Shown here in pieces: positions 23,201-30,197 of a stretch of 64,000 nucleotides of DNA. The notes below the pieces were generated by a model. That model saw nothing but the letters and a program-made list of their open reading frames with translations, had not been told where the DNA came from and did not search any database. How positions within the stretch are numbered: position 1 is the first letter of the stretch; each line of letters opens with the position of its first letter. The position numbers were made by a program, and so were the translations under genes. The DNA comes from Bedellia somnulentella (Eukaryota; Arthropoda; Insecta; Lepidoptera; Bedelliidae), in contig OY755170.1 of assembly GCA_963576735.1 (NCBI GenBank), positions 15,725,875 through 15,789,874 on the forward strand. Direction: 5' to 3'.

Positions 23201-23923
23201 AACATCACGTTCTGAGTACCCACGTTTTGCTTGAACAGTGTGCTCACGTGATAGGGGGCAGGCCTATCGACGTTTTATACAAATACACTGCCACATGACT
23301 AAGTACAACTCAGCCATGTGGATTTATTTTGATGTTTTTCCTCACCATTAACAAACATGATAAATTTATTACACATATGAAAAAACGAATTGGTGTAGGC
23401 CCGACCCGTGATTTCAACCCTCATCGTCTGAACGATAAGCAGTGTTCTACCCTCTGAGCTATCACGGTTACATAATGTATATACATACATACATACATAT
23501 ACTCACGGCTATAAATCCCTAAAAGGGGTAGCCAGAGCTTTGGAATAAGAAATTCTTCAGCCACTTGTGGAAGTTGATTGGGGAAAAGATGGTAATAATA
23601 AATGTTTTTGGTGACGGGTCTCCAACCACATCGCCCAAAAATCACTTAAAAAGTGCCTATACCCTTAGTCGCCTCTTACGATCATCCACGGGTAGAAATG
23701 GGGTAGTGTTATTTTAAGCCGACACTACACGGCAAAACAATAAAGTATATAAATGCAGAAAATGTAAACGTACTTAATTTTTAAACTGAATCATATTTTT
23801 GTCCGTTCCAGGTCGAAGAATCTTGGTGGAGTTTCAATCGTGGATCTCTCTCTGGATGATTTCCGTGAACTTTGCACTAACAACAAATTCCCAATCCTCC
23901 GCGCTGCCAAATACCGCCTTTAA
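2095..23923 (+). CDS. IDGF: Imaginal disc growth factor (chitinase-like protein, IDGF4 type)
   Basis: Nine coding exons, 2095-2206, 10356-10606, 11947-12079, 19064-19234, 19607-19775, 20599-20729, 21144-21260, 21797-21896 and 23812-23923, join with GT-AG introns in compatible phases. They give 431 residues, the usual IDGF length. The protein starts with a signal peptide (MKLLFVLAAALAVAAA, about residues 1-17) followed by the GH18 strand KVVCYYD. The catalytic loop reads FDGIDIAWQFP at about 144-154: the acid Glu of chitinases (DxxDxDWE) is Gln152 and the preceding Asp is Ala150, so no chitinase activity is expected. An IDGF-type insertion follows (RIKPKKIRSGWG to about 190), with a possible N-glycosylation site at N220-A-S. 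IDGFs are secreted growth and cuticle-organising factors in insects (family knowledge). The repeat-swollen introns are unusual; exon frames are clean, so the gene looks functional. Confidence 0.93.
2553..2676 (+). repeat. Family A repeat, 3' half
   Basis: Begins in the TTTATTTTACCATCTTT segment and runs through CTCTGGCTACCCCTTCTAGG to the GAGTATATGTATGTATG tail. Confidence 0.8.
3521..3750 (-). repeat. Family A repeat, near full length
   Basis: Reads from the reversed tail (ACATACATATACTCACGGC) through AGAGGCGAC-type sequence (GTCGCCTCTTACG) to GGGGTAGTGCTATT. Nearly the full family A length. Confidence 0.85.
3985..4213 (+). repeat. Family A repeat, diverged
   Basis: Full-length but diverged copy from GTAGTGCCG to the GTATGTATGTATG tail. 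A short open frame across it is a by-product of the repeat. Confidence 0.8.
4740..4815 (+). repeat. Family A repeat, 5' fragment
   Basis: Only the head remains: the ATAGCAC...CATTTCTTCCCGTGGGTG and GTAAGAGGCGACTAAGGG blocks. Confidence 0.7.
5180..5411 (-). repeat. Family A repeat, old copy
   Basis: Complete in layout (CCTATACTCACAGC to CCGACGCTACA) but with many substitutions, so among the older copies here. Confidence 0.75.
5788..6041 (+). repeat. Family A repeat, full length
   Basis: Runs from GCTGTGTAGTGTCGG to GTGAGTATATGTATC and the short tetranucleotide tail. Confidence 0.85.
6382..6629 (+). repeat. Family A repeat, GTGCCGGC subtype
   Basis: Full-length copy of the subtype with head GCCGTGTAGTGCCGGC, shared with 31084-31334 and 33250-33490. 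Tail is (TATG)n. Confidence 0.85.
8132..8225 (+). repeat. Family B SINE, 3' end
   Basis: Carries AGATGGCGCTGCCATGTGAG, CCAACCCCTTCGGGG and GGCGTGAACGTTTATG, the terminal 90 bp of family B with a TTTATG-type tail. Confidence 0.75.
9205..9538 (+). repeat. Family A repeat, two degraded copies
   Basis: Two same-strand fragments, 9205-9334 and 9404-9538, each ending in GTGTATGTATG or GTATGTATG. Highly diverged. Confidence 0.55.
9974..10219 (-). repeat. Family A repeat, full length
   Basis: From ATACATACGTAACTTACAGCC to CCAACACTACCCAG, within 140 bp of IDGF exon 2. Confidence 0.8.
10356..10606 (+). CDS. IDGF: IDGF exon 2
   Basis: Follows TTTACAG and enters in phase 1. Encodes the segment with CTHLVYGYAGI and the GH18 strand VLLSVGGDAD (SxGG motif); ends in phase 0 before GTAAGA. 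Confidence 0.92.
10684..10920 (-). repeat. Family A repeat, full length
   Basis: Begins ACATAAACTCACGGCC only 77 bp after exon 2 and ends CCGACACTACACAG. Confidence 0.82.
11442..11667 (-). repeat. Family A repeat, full length
   Basis: From ACACATATTCATGGCTG to CCGACACTACAT. Moderately diverged. Confidence 0.78.
11947..12079 (+). CDS. IDGF: IDGF exon 3 (catalytic-loop exon)
   Basis: Enters in phase 0 after CATAG and leaves in phase 1 at GGG|GTAAAA. Encodes FDGIDIAWQFP, the degenerate GH18 active site that diagnoses a chitinase-like growth factor. Confidence 0.93.
12128..12131. repeat. Target-site duplication GACC (left)
   Basis: GACC immediately precedes the element terminus TGTAGTGG and is matched by GACC at 18812-18815. 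A 4 bp duplication is typical of Ty3/gypsy integration. Confidence 0.8.
12132..12293 (-). repeat. Aberrant 3' LTR with inverted LTR copy
   Basis: 12252-12293 is the first 42 bp of the LTR in element orientation, directly after the PPT. 12132-12251 is a full 120 bp LTR in the opposite orientation; its inner edge ends at CCTCCGTATA, exactly the U5/PBS boundary seen at the 5' LTR. The element therefore has a U3 terminus at both ends, and this end can fold into a 42 bp stem. Confidence 0.85.
12294..12304 (-). promoter_or_regulatory. Polypurine tract
   Basis: On the minus strand AAGGGGGAAGG abuts the LTR start TGTAGTGG, the expected place for plus-strand priming. Confidence 0.8.
12467..12643 (-). 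pseudogene. Integrase C-terminal domain, severed
   Basis: Encodes an integrase tail with a GPY/F-type motif (YTGPYKVV), ending in a stop at the 12467 side. It is the same reading unit as the polymerase to its right, but the 817 bp insert at 12644-13460 separates them. Confidence 0.75.
12644..13460. mobile_element. Nested non-autonomous TIR transposon, TTAT-flanked
   Basis: Starts CCCTTCG and ends CGAAGGG, flanked by TTAT at 12640-12643 and 13461-13464. Inside the ends both arms share TGGCRCC/GGCTCCGGGAGA and an AAAGACC...ATGGCGG block, so the inverted arms are long and imperfect. Removing the insert plus one TTAT restores the interrupted frame. CCC termini and a TTAA-like target recall piggyBac-type elements (inference). 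There is no transposase ORF. Confidence 0.8.
13465..16437 (-). pseudogene. LTR element polymerase: RT, RNase H, integrase
   Basis: Open frame of about 1000 codons. Domains from its start: RT palm with TRMPMGLK and YLDD, RNase H (QTDAS, TDHRPLV, ADALSRI), integrase zinc region (paired His, then CEKC) and integrase core with D, D and E in context (LDLVGPL, SDKGKEF, HQSIGALE). The catalytic residues look intact. The frame enters from an unnatural point near 16400 because the upstream protease is in another frame, and beyond 13465 it runs into the nested transposon and ends in unrelated codons at 13318. Confidence 0.88.
16376..16918 (-). pseudogene. LTR element aspartic protease
   Basis: Retropepsin-like domain with the active-site motif LIDSGAS and a downstream flap-like region (INGIGGK), then the conserved ILGRDFM. 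It has no ATG (the frame starts at GTG, overlapping the gag stop region), so expression probably depended on +1 frameshifting from gag near TTTTTTCGTGAC. It loses frame relative to RT at a run of eight T near 16400. Confidence 0.8.
16911..18095 (-). CDS. LTR element gag
   Basis: 394-codon frame starting at ATG and ending TAA. The first 280 or so residues are helix-rich as expected for capsid; the tail (about 285-370) is rich in R, G, Y and N (RSQRGHRGNFR, RGRQPMPPQRR). There are no CCHC zinc knuckles, so RNA binding is probably by the basic tail, as in 412/mdg1-type elements (family knowledge). The frame is intact. Confidence 0.8.
   Translation of the reverse strand: MASTLQTLYSKLKDIKTYLIKIGPSRRQGKILTLKLENAKTLYEEYISSLEIIDIDIKSGKICSETVPHIEKYSTNINQLYCEILDLCSLKVEGKMDTFNLKTALTLLPCMTNEDTNIKQLIDNIEYYSSILSSNECKQNLINFVLKSRLSQAAKLKLQSSYTTVQSLVADMRSELLPKKSATAIQQKILKLRQNESSIGDYGKELSELFVDLTITQASGNEDCYKILKPINEKFTIKQFADGLRNRKISTIITARNYSHLKDAIQAAQDEEINMVPGEILGMYSNNTNTYYRSQRGHRGNFRVSRYNHGNRYSYNKVQGHSHPHQLRGRFLPRGNSQQRGRQPMPPQRRTYYNNSSRYQGKRNSHNLHVFTENEKQDSLNRIQENSSDEFFRD
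18345..18629 (-). CDS. Small predicted myristoylated membrane protein of the LTR element
   Basis: 94 codons with a true ATG, 62 nt after the PBS and 250 nt before gag, so the first ORF on the genomic RNA. It begins MGKSQSKSEE, a good N-myristoylation context, and has one hydrophobic helix (NVLLLFIVVVIGLFLIRYIY, about residues 36-55) followed by a basic, Ser-rich tail. No homologous family is recognised with confidence. Order, intactness and sequence design suggest a real element protein, perhaps membrane targeting; the function is unknown. Confidence 0.65.
   Translation of the reverse strand: MGKSQSKSEETIVVQNSIGGNNESYIEQIKFHLSATNVLLLFIVVVIGLFLIRYIYKSYKECHTSWITREINRNAVRSSSNSSSRIPQVQPEHV
18675..18691 (-). 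promoter_or_regulatory. Primer-binding site
   Basis: Minus strand TGGCGACCCTGCCAGAG abuts the 5' LTR. TGG pairs with a tRNA CCA end; a tRNA-Arg is plausible by analogy with 412/mdg1 but is not proven here. Confidence 0.7.
18692..18811 (-). repeat. 5' LTR, 120 bp
   Basis: Minus strand runs TGTAGTGGTAGTATACAAC to CCTCCGTATA. It contains AATAAATAAA as a possible poly(A) signal. Very short for a gypsy LTR. Confidence 0.85.
18812..18815. repeat. Target-site duplication GACC (right)
   Basis: GACC directly follows the terminus ACCACTACA and matches 12128-12131. Confidence 0.8.
19064..19234 (+). CDS. IDGF: IDGF exon 4
   Basis: Phase 1 in and out; follows TTTTAG and ends at TCAG|GTAATT. Encodes the IDGF insertion end and the strand MQLALTVLPNVN of the barrel. 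The acceptor at 19063 is preferred over the AG at 19067 because it keeps the frame. Confidence 0.9.
19235..19606 (+). other. IDGF intron 4
   Basis: 372 bp, AT-rich, GTAATT to TTCCCAG; no recognised content. Confidence 0.8.
19607..19775 (+). CDS. IDGF: IDGF exon 5
   Basis: Phase 1 to phase 2. Encodes HVDFVNIDAFDYYTPDRNP, the conserved GH18 strand with the (M/I)xYDxx-like motif altered to IDAFDYY. Confidence 0.92.
19776..20598 (+). other. IDGF intron 5
   Basis: Contains a reversed family C end (TTCATGAAAACCTCATGTAGG near 19820) and a full family A copy; 20200-20598 shows nothing else. Confidence 0.7.
19947..20199 (-). repeat. Family A repeat, full length with (ACAT)n
   Basis: Starts with a clean ACATACATACATACATAC tail and ends CCGACACTACACAG. 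Little diverged. Confidence 0.9.
20599..20729 (+). CDS. IDGF: IDGF exon 6
   Basis: Phase 2 to phase 1. Encodes APSGKIVLAIATHGRTWKL, the barrel strand that in active chitinases carries substrate-contact residues. Confidence 0.92.
20730..21143 (+). other. IDGF intron 6
   Basis: 414 bp with GTATGT donor and TTACAG acceptor; AT-rich and no recognised element. Confidence 0.8.
21144..21260 (+). CDS. IDGF: IDGF exon 7
   Basis: Phase 1 in and out. Encodes GLLSYPEICMKLI, part of the alpha/beta insertion domain of GH18 proteins. Confidence 0.9.
21261..21796 (+). other. IDGF intron 7
   Basis: 536 bp. A 64-codon open frame inside (21315-21509) has no family resemblance and is treated as chance. Confidence 0.75.
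21797..21896 (+). CDS. IDGF: IDGF exon 8
   Basis: Phase 1 to phase 2. Encodes GIWVSYEDPDTAAQKAIFVK, the conserved GH18 strand with W and YED; donor AA|GTAAGT. Confidence 0.92.
23150..23470 (-). repeat. Family B SINE with tRNA-like head
   Basis: Minus strand starts GTGATAGCTCAGAGGGTAGA (A box-like), then GGGTTGAAATC (B box-like), and continues through GGCAGTGTATTTGT-type body to the CCAACACCCTTTGGG block. tRNA-derived SINE layout. Confidence 0.8.
23478..23733 (-). repeat. Family A repeat, full length
   Basis: From ATACATACATACATAC to CCGACACTACACGG, placed 80 bp before the last IDGF exon. Confidence 0.87.
23812..23923 (+). CDS. IDGF: IDGF exon 9 (C-terminus)
   Basis: Follows TTCCAG, phase 2 in. 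Encodes GGVSIVDLSLDDF, the last barrel strand (GGxxxxxxxxDD in GH18), and ends RAAKYRL-TAA. Confidence 0.93.
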
Positions 23924-24105
23924 GATTACACCTATTTACTGCATTTCTTAACGTTTATTTCCAAAATATAGTTGCTGTTACATAGTGATGTTTGTTTCTA
24001 TCGCATGCTATTTTATTAAGTTGTTTTGTACCGTGACAAGATTTTAATTGTATTCTCAATAATGTTGCTGCGCTTTTTGAGAATTAAAAGCGAGCGCTGT
24101 TTTTT

Positions 24106-24111
24106 AATAAA
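24106..24111 (+). terminator. Poly(A) signal of IDGF
   Basis: AATAAA 183 bp after the stop codon, followed by a T-rich stretch. Confidence 0.8.
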
Positions 24112-24162
24112 GTCATAATTATTGTAATTTGTGTTTTATTTATTTGTATAACATAATTAGTC

Positions 24163-24420
24163 GCCACTGGAAGGACACGTACTCAGATCCAGAGAGGGAA
24201 AGGTTTGAGTCCCAAGTGGGCTTCAATCCTTTTACATATACAAATACTCACGGCTATAAATCCCAAGACGGGGTAACCAGAGCTAAGGAATTAGAAATTC
24301 CTCAATCCATTGACATTGTTATTAGCCACTGGAAGGACAAGTACTCAGATCCAGAGAGGGAAAGGTTTGAGTCCCAAGTGGGCTTCAAGCCTTTTACATA
24401 TACATATACTTATATAAATC
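24163..24420 (+). repeat. 162 bp tandem duplication
   Basis: The block GCCACTGGAAGGACA...CCTTTTACATATAC occurs at 24163 and again at 24325 with a few changes; the spacer is a reversed family A tail (ACTCACGGCTATAAATCCC). Open frames here are repeat artefacts. Confidence 0.8.
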
Positions 24421-25631
24421 TTCTTTACCATTACCAAAGGTGTGACATTTGTCTTTGCACCCACGTTTGGAACACAGGTTGGGTGCATGATAATATTGGT
24501 AAAGAAACATACCTGGTTTTATAACGTATCGATTCCTGAATCGATCGTTACCGAGCCTGTGCAGTTTACCCCCATCCATTTCGTTGGGGTGCGTTGACCC
24601 TCTTCGTCACCAGCCGAGCTGATACGACTCAAGAGGTCATCTGCCCTTTGGTTTTCATCGATGTCTCTCTCGGCCGCCACGCAGTCAGTTGTAGTGGACT
24701 GACACTTACAAAGCACTAAGTGAAGTAAATAATTTTGACTTCACATCACGCGTTAATATTTTAAAAAATCAATAATTTGAGCCTAAATTTAAAAAAATAT
24801 GTAAACGAGTTAAGGCAATATTCAAATGAGCACTGAAGCAACATTTTAACAACATTAATCGTAGATTATTTTAATATACCTATTTGGAATTCAACCATCT
24901 TTGGCAAAAATTAACAACACTATGATTTGAAAATGGCGCCGACTTTGTTCGTTGTCCATGGCCTCTTGTGGTGAATTTGTAAACTCAACAGATCAACCAA
25001 TGTTTCATTCAATGGGTATAGACTATAGATAAAAGTAAGATTAACAATGCATTTTTCAAGAGCAGTACTGTATGTTTTCTAGAGGCACATCCATGAAGCT
25101 ACTAACTAAACAGGAGAGACTACTCACAAAAATATGGTAAACAAAAATGCAATTTATTACCATGCAATAAAGTTAATTATCTTTTAAAGACTGTCAAGCA
25201 GAGAAATGTCCTAGAACGAGAGCCGTGTGAGAGAGAAGTGTGTCCCGCTCGCACGGTTGCCAGTCGAGATTAAGTTCAAAGAAAAAAAAATCAAACTTAT
25301 TTATAGGGAGTATTTTATAAAAAGCAGTTTATAAACTGTTCCTTTTTTGTATTTTATTTTAATTATTATTGTCGCCTTTCGATTTGGAGATAAATAATTG
25401 GTTAAGTTTGGCAAAAGGGATATTAATATTTGTCACGGGTATCCCCATAGAAACAAGATAAATGTGGTGTCCACAATTTATCATCTGTTTGAGTGTTTTG
25501 GAGCTTTCATCATTTAATTAAGAAAATATAGTGATAAATATGGGTTCATGTTATGGAACAATAAATAAAATAACCTGTATCATCTCGAACTTTACCACAT
25601 GAATGCATTAAACGATTTGAATTTGAATATA
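24421..25631. other. Intergenic, mostly unassigned
   Basis: 24440-24720 is more GC-rich (with GGTTTTCATCGATGTCTCTCTCGGCCGCC) and may be an old repeat or LINE scrap, but no domain is certain. The remainder is AT-rich and featureless. Confidence 0.4.
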
Positions 25632-25843
25632 GCTGTGTGGTGTCGGCTTAGTATAGCACTACCCCATTTCTTCCGGTGGGTGACGTAAGAGGCGACTAAC
25701 GGTATTGGGGCTTTTAAGGGATTTTTGGGCAATGCGGTTGAGACCCATCACCAACAACCTTTATTTCACCATCTTTTCTCCACGCAACTTCCAAAAGTGG
25801 CTGAGGAATTTCTAATTCATTAGCTCTGGCTATCCCTTCTAGG
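25632..25843 (+). repeat. Family A repeat, tail missing
   Basis: Head GCTGTGTGGTGTCGGC to CTCTGGCTATCCCTTCTAGG; the tetranucleotide end is lost. Confidence 0.85.
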
Positions 25844-26026
25844 CCTTGGCCGGTTGATGATGGAAATGATCGCCCTGCACTACAATTGGTAACTTTGAGG
25901 CAAAGGAATATTTCTGTAGCAATTTCTACGTTTGCAAAAATTTCTTACAATTTCTAATCAATGAAGGATTTTTTTTTACACCAGCGGGTAAATTTAATAA
26001 ATAATGCTTTCCTTTATTTATTTCAC

Positions 26027-26062
26027 ATGAGTTTTTTTCATGAACAAAATATTCAAATTTTC
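26027..26062 (+). repeat. Family C 3' fragment
   Basis: CATGAGTTTTTTTCATGAAC resembles the CATGAGGTTTTCATG end seen at 27275 and 29871. Confidence 0.45.
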
Positions 26063-26195
26063 TTACAATTTTTTTGAATGTATTAGGATATGTAAACTTT
26101 CTATTTTGAGCTCATGTCTAATAGCTGTTAATGTCTTCATAATAAATTTCTGTAAAGTTGCTGCGTGAGTTATTGCCAGATGATTCATTCATTTA

Positions 26196-26424
26196 TTCAT
26201 ATACTCACGGCTAAAAATCCCTTAACGGGGTAGCCAGAGCTTTGGAATGAGAAATTCTTCAGCCACTTTTGGAAGTTGATTGGGGAAAAGATGGTAATAA
26301 TAAATGTTTTTGGTGACGGGTCTCCAACCACATCGCCCAAAAATCACTTAAAAAGCCTTAGTCGCCTCTTACGATCACTCATGGGTAGAAATGGGGTAGT
26401 GTTATTCTAAGCCGACACTACACG
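26196..26424 (-). repeat. Family A repeat
   Basis: From ATATACTCACGGC to CCGACACTACACG. Shares TTTTTGGTGACGGGTCTCC with the copy at 23478-23733, so these two may be sister copies. Confidence 0.85.
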
Positions 26425-26429
26425 CCAGA

Positions 26430-27745
26430 TGATGTACTTAGTAAATTAGGTTACGTTCGGAATAGGAGTTCGGGTAGATCGAAATAATATCTGATTCGTG
26501 CTTTGCTATTTAAATTTGGCTATAATTGTTAAAAAGCATAGAAATAAACCATAAATGGTTGTAAATTGTATATTAGTGCGTATTTCATCCACACAAGTGT
26601 TATCTTAGGGTAATATTAAGTGAAAGTGACAAAATAAGTGATTAAAGTTTGTGACGTTTTAACGGCCGAAACCAAACAAAGAAAAGCATCACTAGATAGT
26701 TTATTAACTAGTGGTCCGCGCCAGCTTCGCACGATTTGAGTTAAGTTCTTTTCACTGCTTACCCCCTATTTGGCATGATGATATAAAGCCTATGTTAATT
26801 CTGAGAGTTTTAGCTTTCCATTAGTGAAAGAACTTTTGAAATCTGTTTTGTTGTTGTGGAGCCTATTCATTACCGACATACAAACATATCTTCCCGTCTT
26901 ATAATATTGTAAATAAGTAAATTATGTCCTTTTCCCGGTTCTAAGCAACCTCCCCACAAATTTTAGCCAAATCGGCACATCCTTTCTTTTGTTATAAATA
27001 GTGTAACTAACACTACTTTCTTTTATATACATAGATTAGTACAGTAGGAGTAGGCGCAGTCATCAATATAATGGTGAAGTATATGCCTTGTAAATACCTT
27101 CTCCTGAGATTACTGATTTGTGAAAAAAGTGTAAATGTGCCCGACAAAAATGTTCTGAAAATTATTGTGTGAGAGAAACTGCCGGTTCTCCGGGGCCCCC
27201 CAAGATTCTGGGCCCTGGGCACGGGCCCCGTGTGCCCTTATGGTAAAGACGGTACTGAGTGCATCAGGTCCCCACATGAGGTTTTCATGAACAAAAACAT
27301 TCAAAATATATAAATATAAGTGTTTTTGTATCCCTTAGAGGAACTCTTATTAAAACACCAACAGATGGTCACCCTACTTAAAACGAGACACAGTTCGCTA
27401 GTTAGCCATCCTTTTTCAGGACACTTTAGGTCGCCAGCGCGCGTTCCTGTTTAAATAATACTTCCATGGGCACATCAATATGAAAGATATAGTTTTTTAT
27501 TTACCCAAATAAGAACGAAGGGAACTAAAAGAGAATCAAAACATGGAACCTCATAGCTAAATAATGTCATTCATAAGATGACAATTGTATCAATTCCTCG
27601 AGGGTGACGTAAACGTAGAATCCTACAGTTAATAATGAAACAATAATAACAAGATTTTTAATATTTTTCAATATCTTAAAGAATTCTGAAAGTAAATTGA
27701 AATTTCTTACTAGGTTTGCCTCTACAAAGGCTTGTCTTAATAAAA
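26430..27745. other. Spacer upstream of the ATP synthase b copy
   Basis: AT-rich, with a GC-rich block at 27180-27245 (GGGCCC runs with internal complementarity) and a family C-like end near 27270-27300. No gene was recognised; no TATA box is obvious before 27746. Confidence 0.45.
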
Positions 27746-28489
27746 ATGAATTCATTAATTAGCGCATCGCTCCGACGAAAAAATACTTTGTTAAACACAA
27801 GTTTATTTTGGAAAAACTTCTGCCAACCGAAAAAAGAACAACAGTCATCGAGAGTTGGAAGTAATACTTTAACAAGGGCACCACCAGGTAAAGTAAGGCT
27901 TGCGTTTTTACCTGAAGAATGGTTCCTTTTTATGCAACAGAAAACTGGAGTTACAGGCTTGTATTGTCTTATTCTGGGTGTTGGCAATTACTGCATTAGC
28001 AAGGAAGTATACGTTATGGAGCATGAATACTACTCCGGATTATCCGTTCTCTTGATTGTCATGCTTGTCTACAACAAATTAGGAGACAGCATAGCTTCTG
28101 GACTTGACAAAGAAGTAGAGGCCTACGAAAAGGAATGTTATAAAACCCGGGAAGATGAAATAACACATTACGAAACACTGAAAAAGACTTGTGAAACAAA
28201 CATATGGATGGCAGAAGGTCAAAAACTTTTAATCGATGCTAAAAAAGAAAACGTAAAAATGCAATTAGAGGCAGCGTATAGAGAAAGAATGATGCATGTG
28301 TATCGAATGGTGACAGGTCGTCTCGATTACCATTCTAAATACAAACAGTCTATGAACCGCATTCACCAGAAATGGATGGTACAATGGATTTTGAAAAAAG
28401 TTCAAGAAGCAATCACTCCCGACTTTAAGAAATCAGCTTTACAGGGTGCTATAAGCGATTTAGAGGCTTTGGCTGCCCGAACCCGTTAA
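27746..28489 (+). CDS. ATPsynB-like: Mitochondrial ATP synthase F0 subunit b paralogue, intronless
   Basis: 247-residue frame from ATG (AAAAATGAA) to TAA. The N-terminus (MNSLISASLRRKNTLLNTSL) is basic and lacks acids, as a mitochondrial presequence should. PGKVRLAFLPEEWFLF opens the conserved part, two hydrophobic segments flank ISKEVYVMEHEYYSGLS, and a long charged helix follows (DKEVEAYEKECY to about 200), the stalk region of F0 b. The tail SDLEALAARTR fits the family. Subunit b holds F1 against rotation in the inner membrane. The single exon and divergent residues suggest an expressed retrocopy, perhaps testis-biased (inference). A frame open further upstream lacks an ATG. Confidence 0.88.
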   Translation: MNSLISASLRRKNTLLNTSLFWKNFCQPKKEQQSSRVGSNTLTRAPPGKVRLAFLPEEWFLFMQQKTGVTGLYCLILGVGNYCISKEVYVMEHEYYSGLSVLLIVMLVYNKLGDSIASGLDKEVEAYEKECYKTREDEITHYETLKKTCETNIWMAEGQKLLIDAKKENVKMQLEAAYRERMMHVYRMVTGRLDYHSKYKQSMNRIHQKWMVQWILKKVQEAITPDFKKSALQGAISDLEALAARTR

Positions 28490-28635
28490 TAGAAAGTTGG
28501 CATCTAAGGTGGTATTTTGAAAAATGGTTGTTTCAAATAGATGTTTACTTTGACTAGGATATGTAAACTATAAAGTTATCTTTATAGTAATTTGTGTAGA
28601 TCTCTTTTCCAAAACATTTATAGAAACATTTTCTT

Positions 28636-28641
28636 AATAAA
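28636..28641 (+). terminator. Poly(A) signal of the ATP synthase b copy
   Basis: AATAAA 147 bp downstream of the stop codon, in an AT-rich 3' flank. Confidence 0.7.
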
Positions 28642-28896
28642 CTGAATTAAAAATCGCTTTCAAGGTTTTATATTTATTTTGTTTCCAATTGTTCAAGGCT
28701 TATTGCGAGAAAACGTTTAATGAAAATATCAATAACACTTCCAACGAGTTCATAATCATCAACATCCACGAGAATAGACGTCCATTTACATCCCTTAATA
28801 GAAGCCCATTAAGAGATGTAAAATACTGTGTTCAACTCTGTCCTGTAGGTTGCTTATGATGCTTTCCCTTTTTATTATCAAACATTGGTAATAGTA

Positions 28897-29682
28897 GGGG
28901 AGGCTGGGATGCTAAACTTACAGTTGCTCGTGCTTCTTTGAAACCTATTGGATTTGATAGTTTATGTTTAAAAATGAAAAAGTTTATTACAGGTTTTAAT
29001 TTTAGTGGGGGAAAAAGTAATAATGAACAGTTTTAAAAAAGTAAAAAAATACATACATACATACATATACTCACGGCTGTAAATCCCTAGAAGGGGTAGC
29101 CAGAGCTAAGGAATTAGAAATTCCTCAGCCACTTTTGGAAATGTGTGTGGGGAAAAGATATAAAAAAAAGTTGTATCGAAATACTCGTGCGCGTCAGCTA
29201 TTAGCAGTATAAACCCGATTTATATTCCTAATAACCGTTATATATTAATCTGCCGATTTATGTAAGGGATATCGTTATTCTGGCCATTTTAAAGGAAATT
29301 TAACAACAAGGTTCAGACTTAACGCCTGCACAAATATTACGCCAAAACACCATAGCGGAAACATTGCCGTCACCCGAATCGAGTGCTTGAAGATTCTTCA
29401 CCATCTCTTATCTTAAAGCCTCTCCAAAATCTTCAGATTATCCAGATATACACTCTTCTAAATGCAATAAGACTACTTTTACTTAATTTGACGCGCACGA
29501 GTTTTTCGTAGGATAGAGATTATTTAACTAATCTGACGGATTCCCCACAGCATACACCGCTATATGAACAGTTCATACTCAGTAGAGGTACATTAATGGG
29601 TACAAGGATTCTCCCTATATAATAATCTGACACTCTCGAGTCACTTCAAAATCCCCGCTTTGCCTCCCCTACTATAAGTAAA
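28897..29682. mobile_element. Non-autonomous TIR element, GTAGGGGAGGC ends
   Basis: Left end TAGTAGGGGAGGC (28896) and right end GCCTCCCCTACTA (about 29671-29683) are inverted repeats with TA at the outer edges, a Tc1/mariner or pogo-like target pattern. A family A fragment is inserted inside; no ORF is preserved. Confidence 0.55.
29049..29160 (-). repeat. Family A repeat, 3' half
   Basis: (ATAC)n then ACTCACGGCTGTAAATCCC to GGGGAAAAGAT, where the copy is truncated. Confidence 0.85.
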
Positions 29683-29691
29683 AGCAGCCGT

Positions 29692-29905
29692 GTTAGCTGA
29701 ATGGGAAGAATACCGGTTATCGTGCAAACGACTAGTGCTCAAATCCGCGGTCGGGCCTAAACCATTTTTTTTTTTGTAAAGAAATATTTCGAAATTTCCC
29801 ATTTATCGGGCGGGTGTCGAAATTTTTCTTTTCTTTATTTATCTTTTATTTATTAGTAATAATCCTGACATGAGGTTTTCATGTCAAAAACATTCATTTT
29901 ATTGG
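29692..29905 (+). repeat. Family C SINE with tRNA-like head
   Basis: Head GTTAGCTGAATGGGAAGAA (A box-like) and GTGCTCAAATCCGCG (B box-like), then an AT-rich body (TCGAAATTTTTCTTTTC) and the diagnostic end AATCCTGACATGAGGTTTTC. Related ends occur near 19820, 27270, 59460 and 62040. Confidence 0.6.
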
Positions 29906-30029
29906 ACTATAATGTTGTATGTACGTATGTATTTTTTTTTGTAACTTTCATGAACATCATTTTGGTTACCATGATTGATAAGAGGTAGCTTTATTACCTA
30001 ATAGTGATATTATCTAAGTAAGATAACCA

Positions 30030-30197
30030 ACCATTGGACCTAGCTCTTTTAGGGTGTTATAGCCGTGAGTATATAGAATTATGAATTAGTACATCTTCCA
30101 ACCTTTCGATGAAATACGCTAGAAACAATAAGAAACTAAATATGAGTCTGCTACCCTACTAGGGACTTCCAGCCGGAAGTATATGTATGTATGTATC
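30030..30197 (+). repeat. Family A repeat, two tail scraps
   Basis: 30030-30076 and 30150-30197 carry only the terminal 45 bp (CTAGGGACTTCCAGCC or TTATAGCCGTGAGTATAT), the second with TATG repeats. Confidence 0.6.

Larger units (their letters stand above)
21897..23811 (+). other. IDGF intron 8
   Basis: 1.9 kb. 21900-22730 has nothing recognised, 22735-22798 is a small family A fragment, and the last 700 bp holds a family B SINE and a family A copy. Confidence 0.75.

Noticed and set aside
24129..24524. 131-codon protein downstream of IDGF
   Set aside because: The frame is created by the 162 bp tandem duplication and family A sequence.
24519..24716. Minus-strand frame with ENQRADDLL, reminiscent of an RNase H tail
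   Set aside because: The match is a handful of residues with no neighbouring RNase H motifs.
27716..27745. N-terminal extension of the ATP synthase b copy
   Set aside because: The frame is open here but begins at TTG; the first ATG at 27746 has a good context and a presequence-like start.
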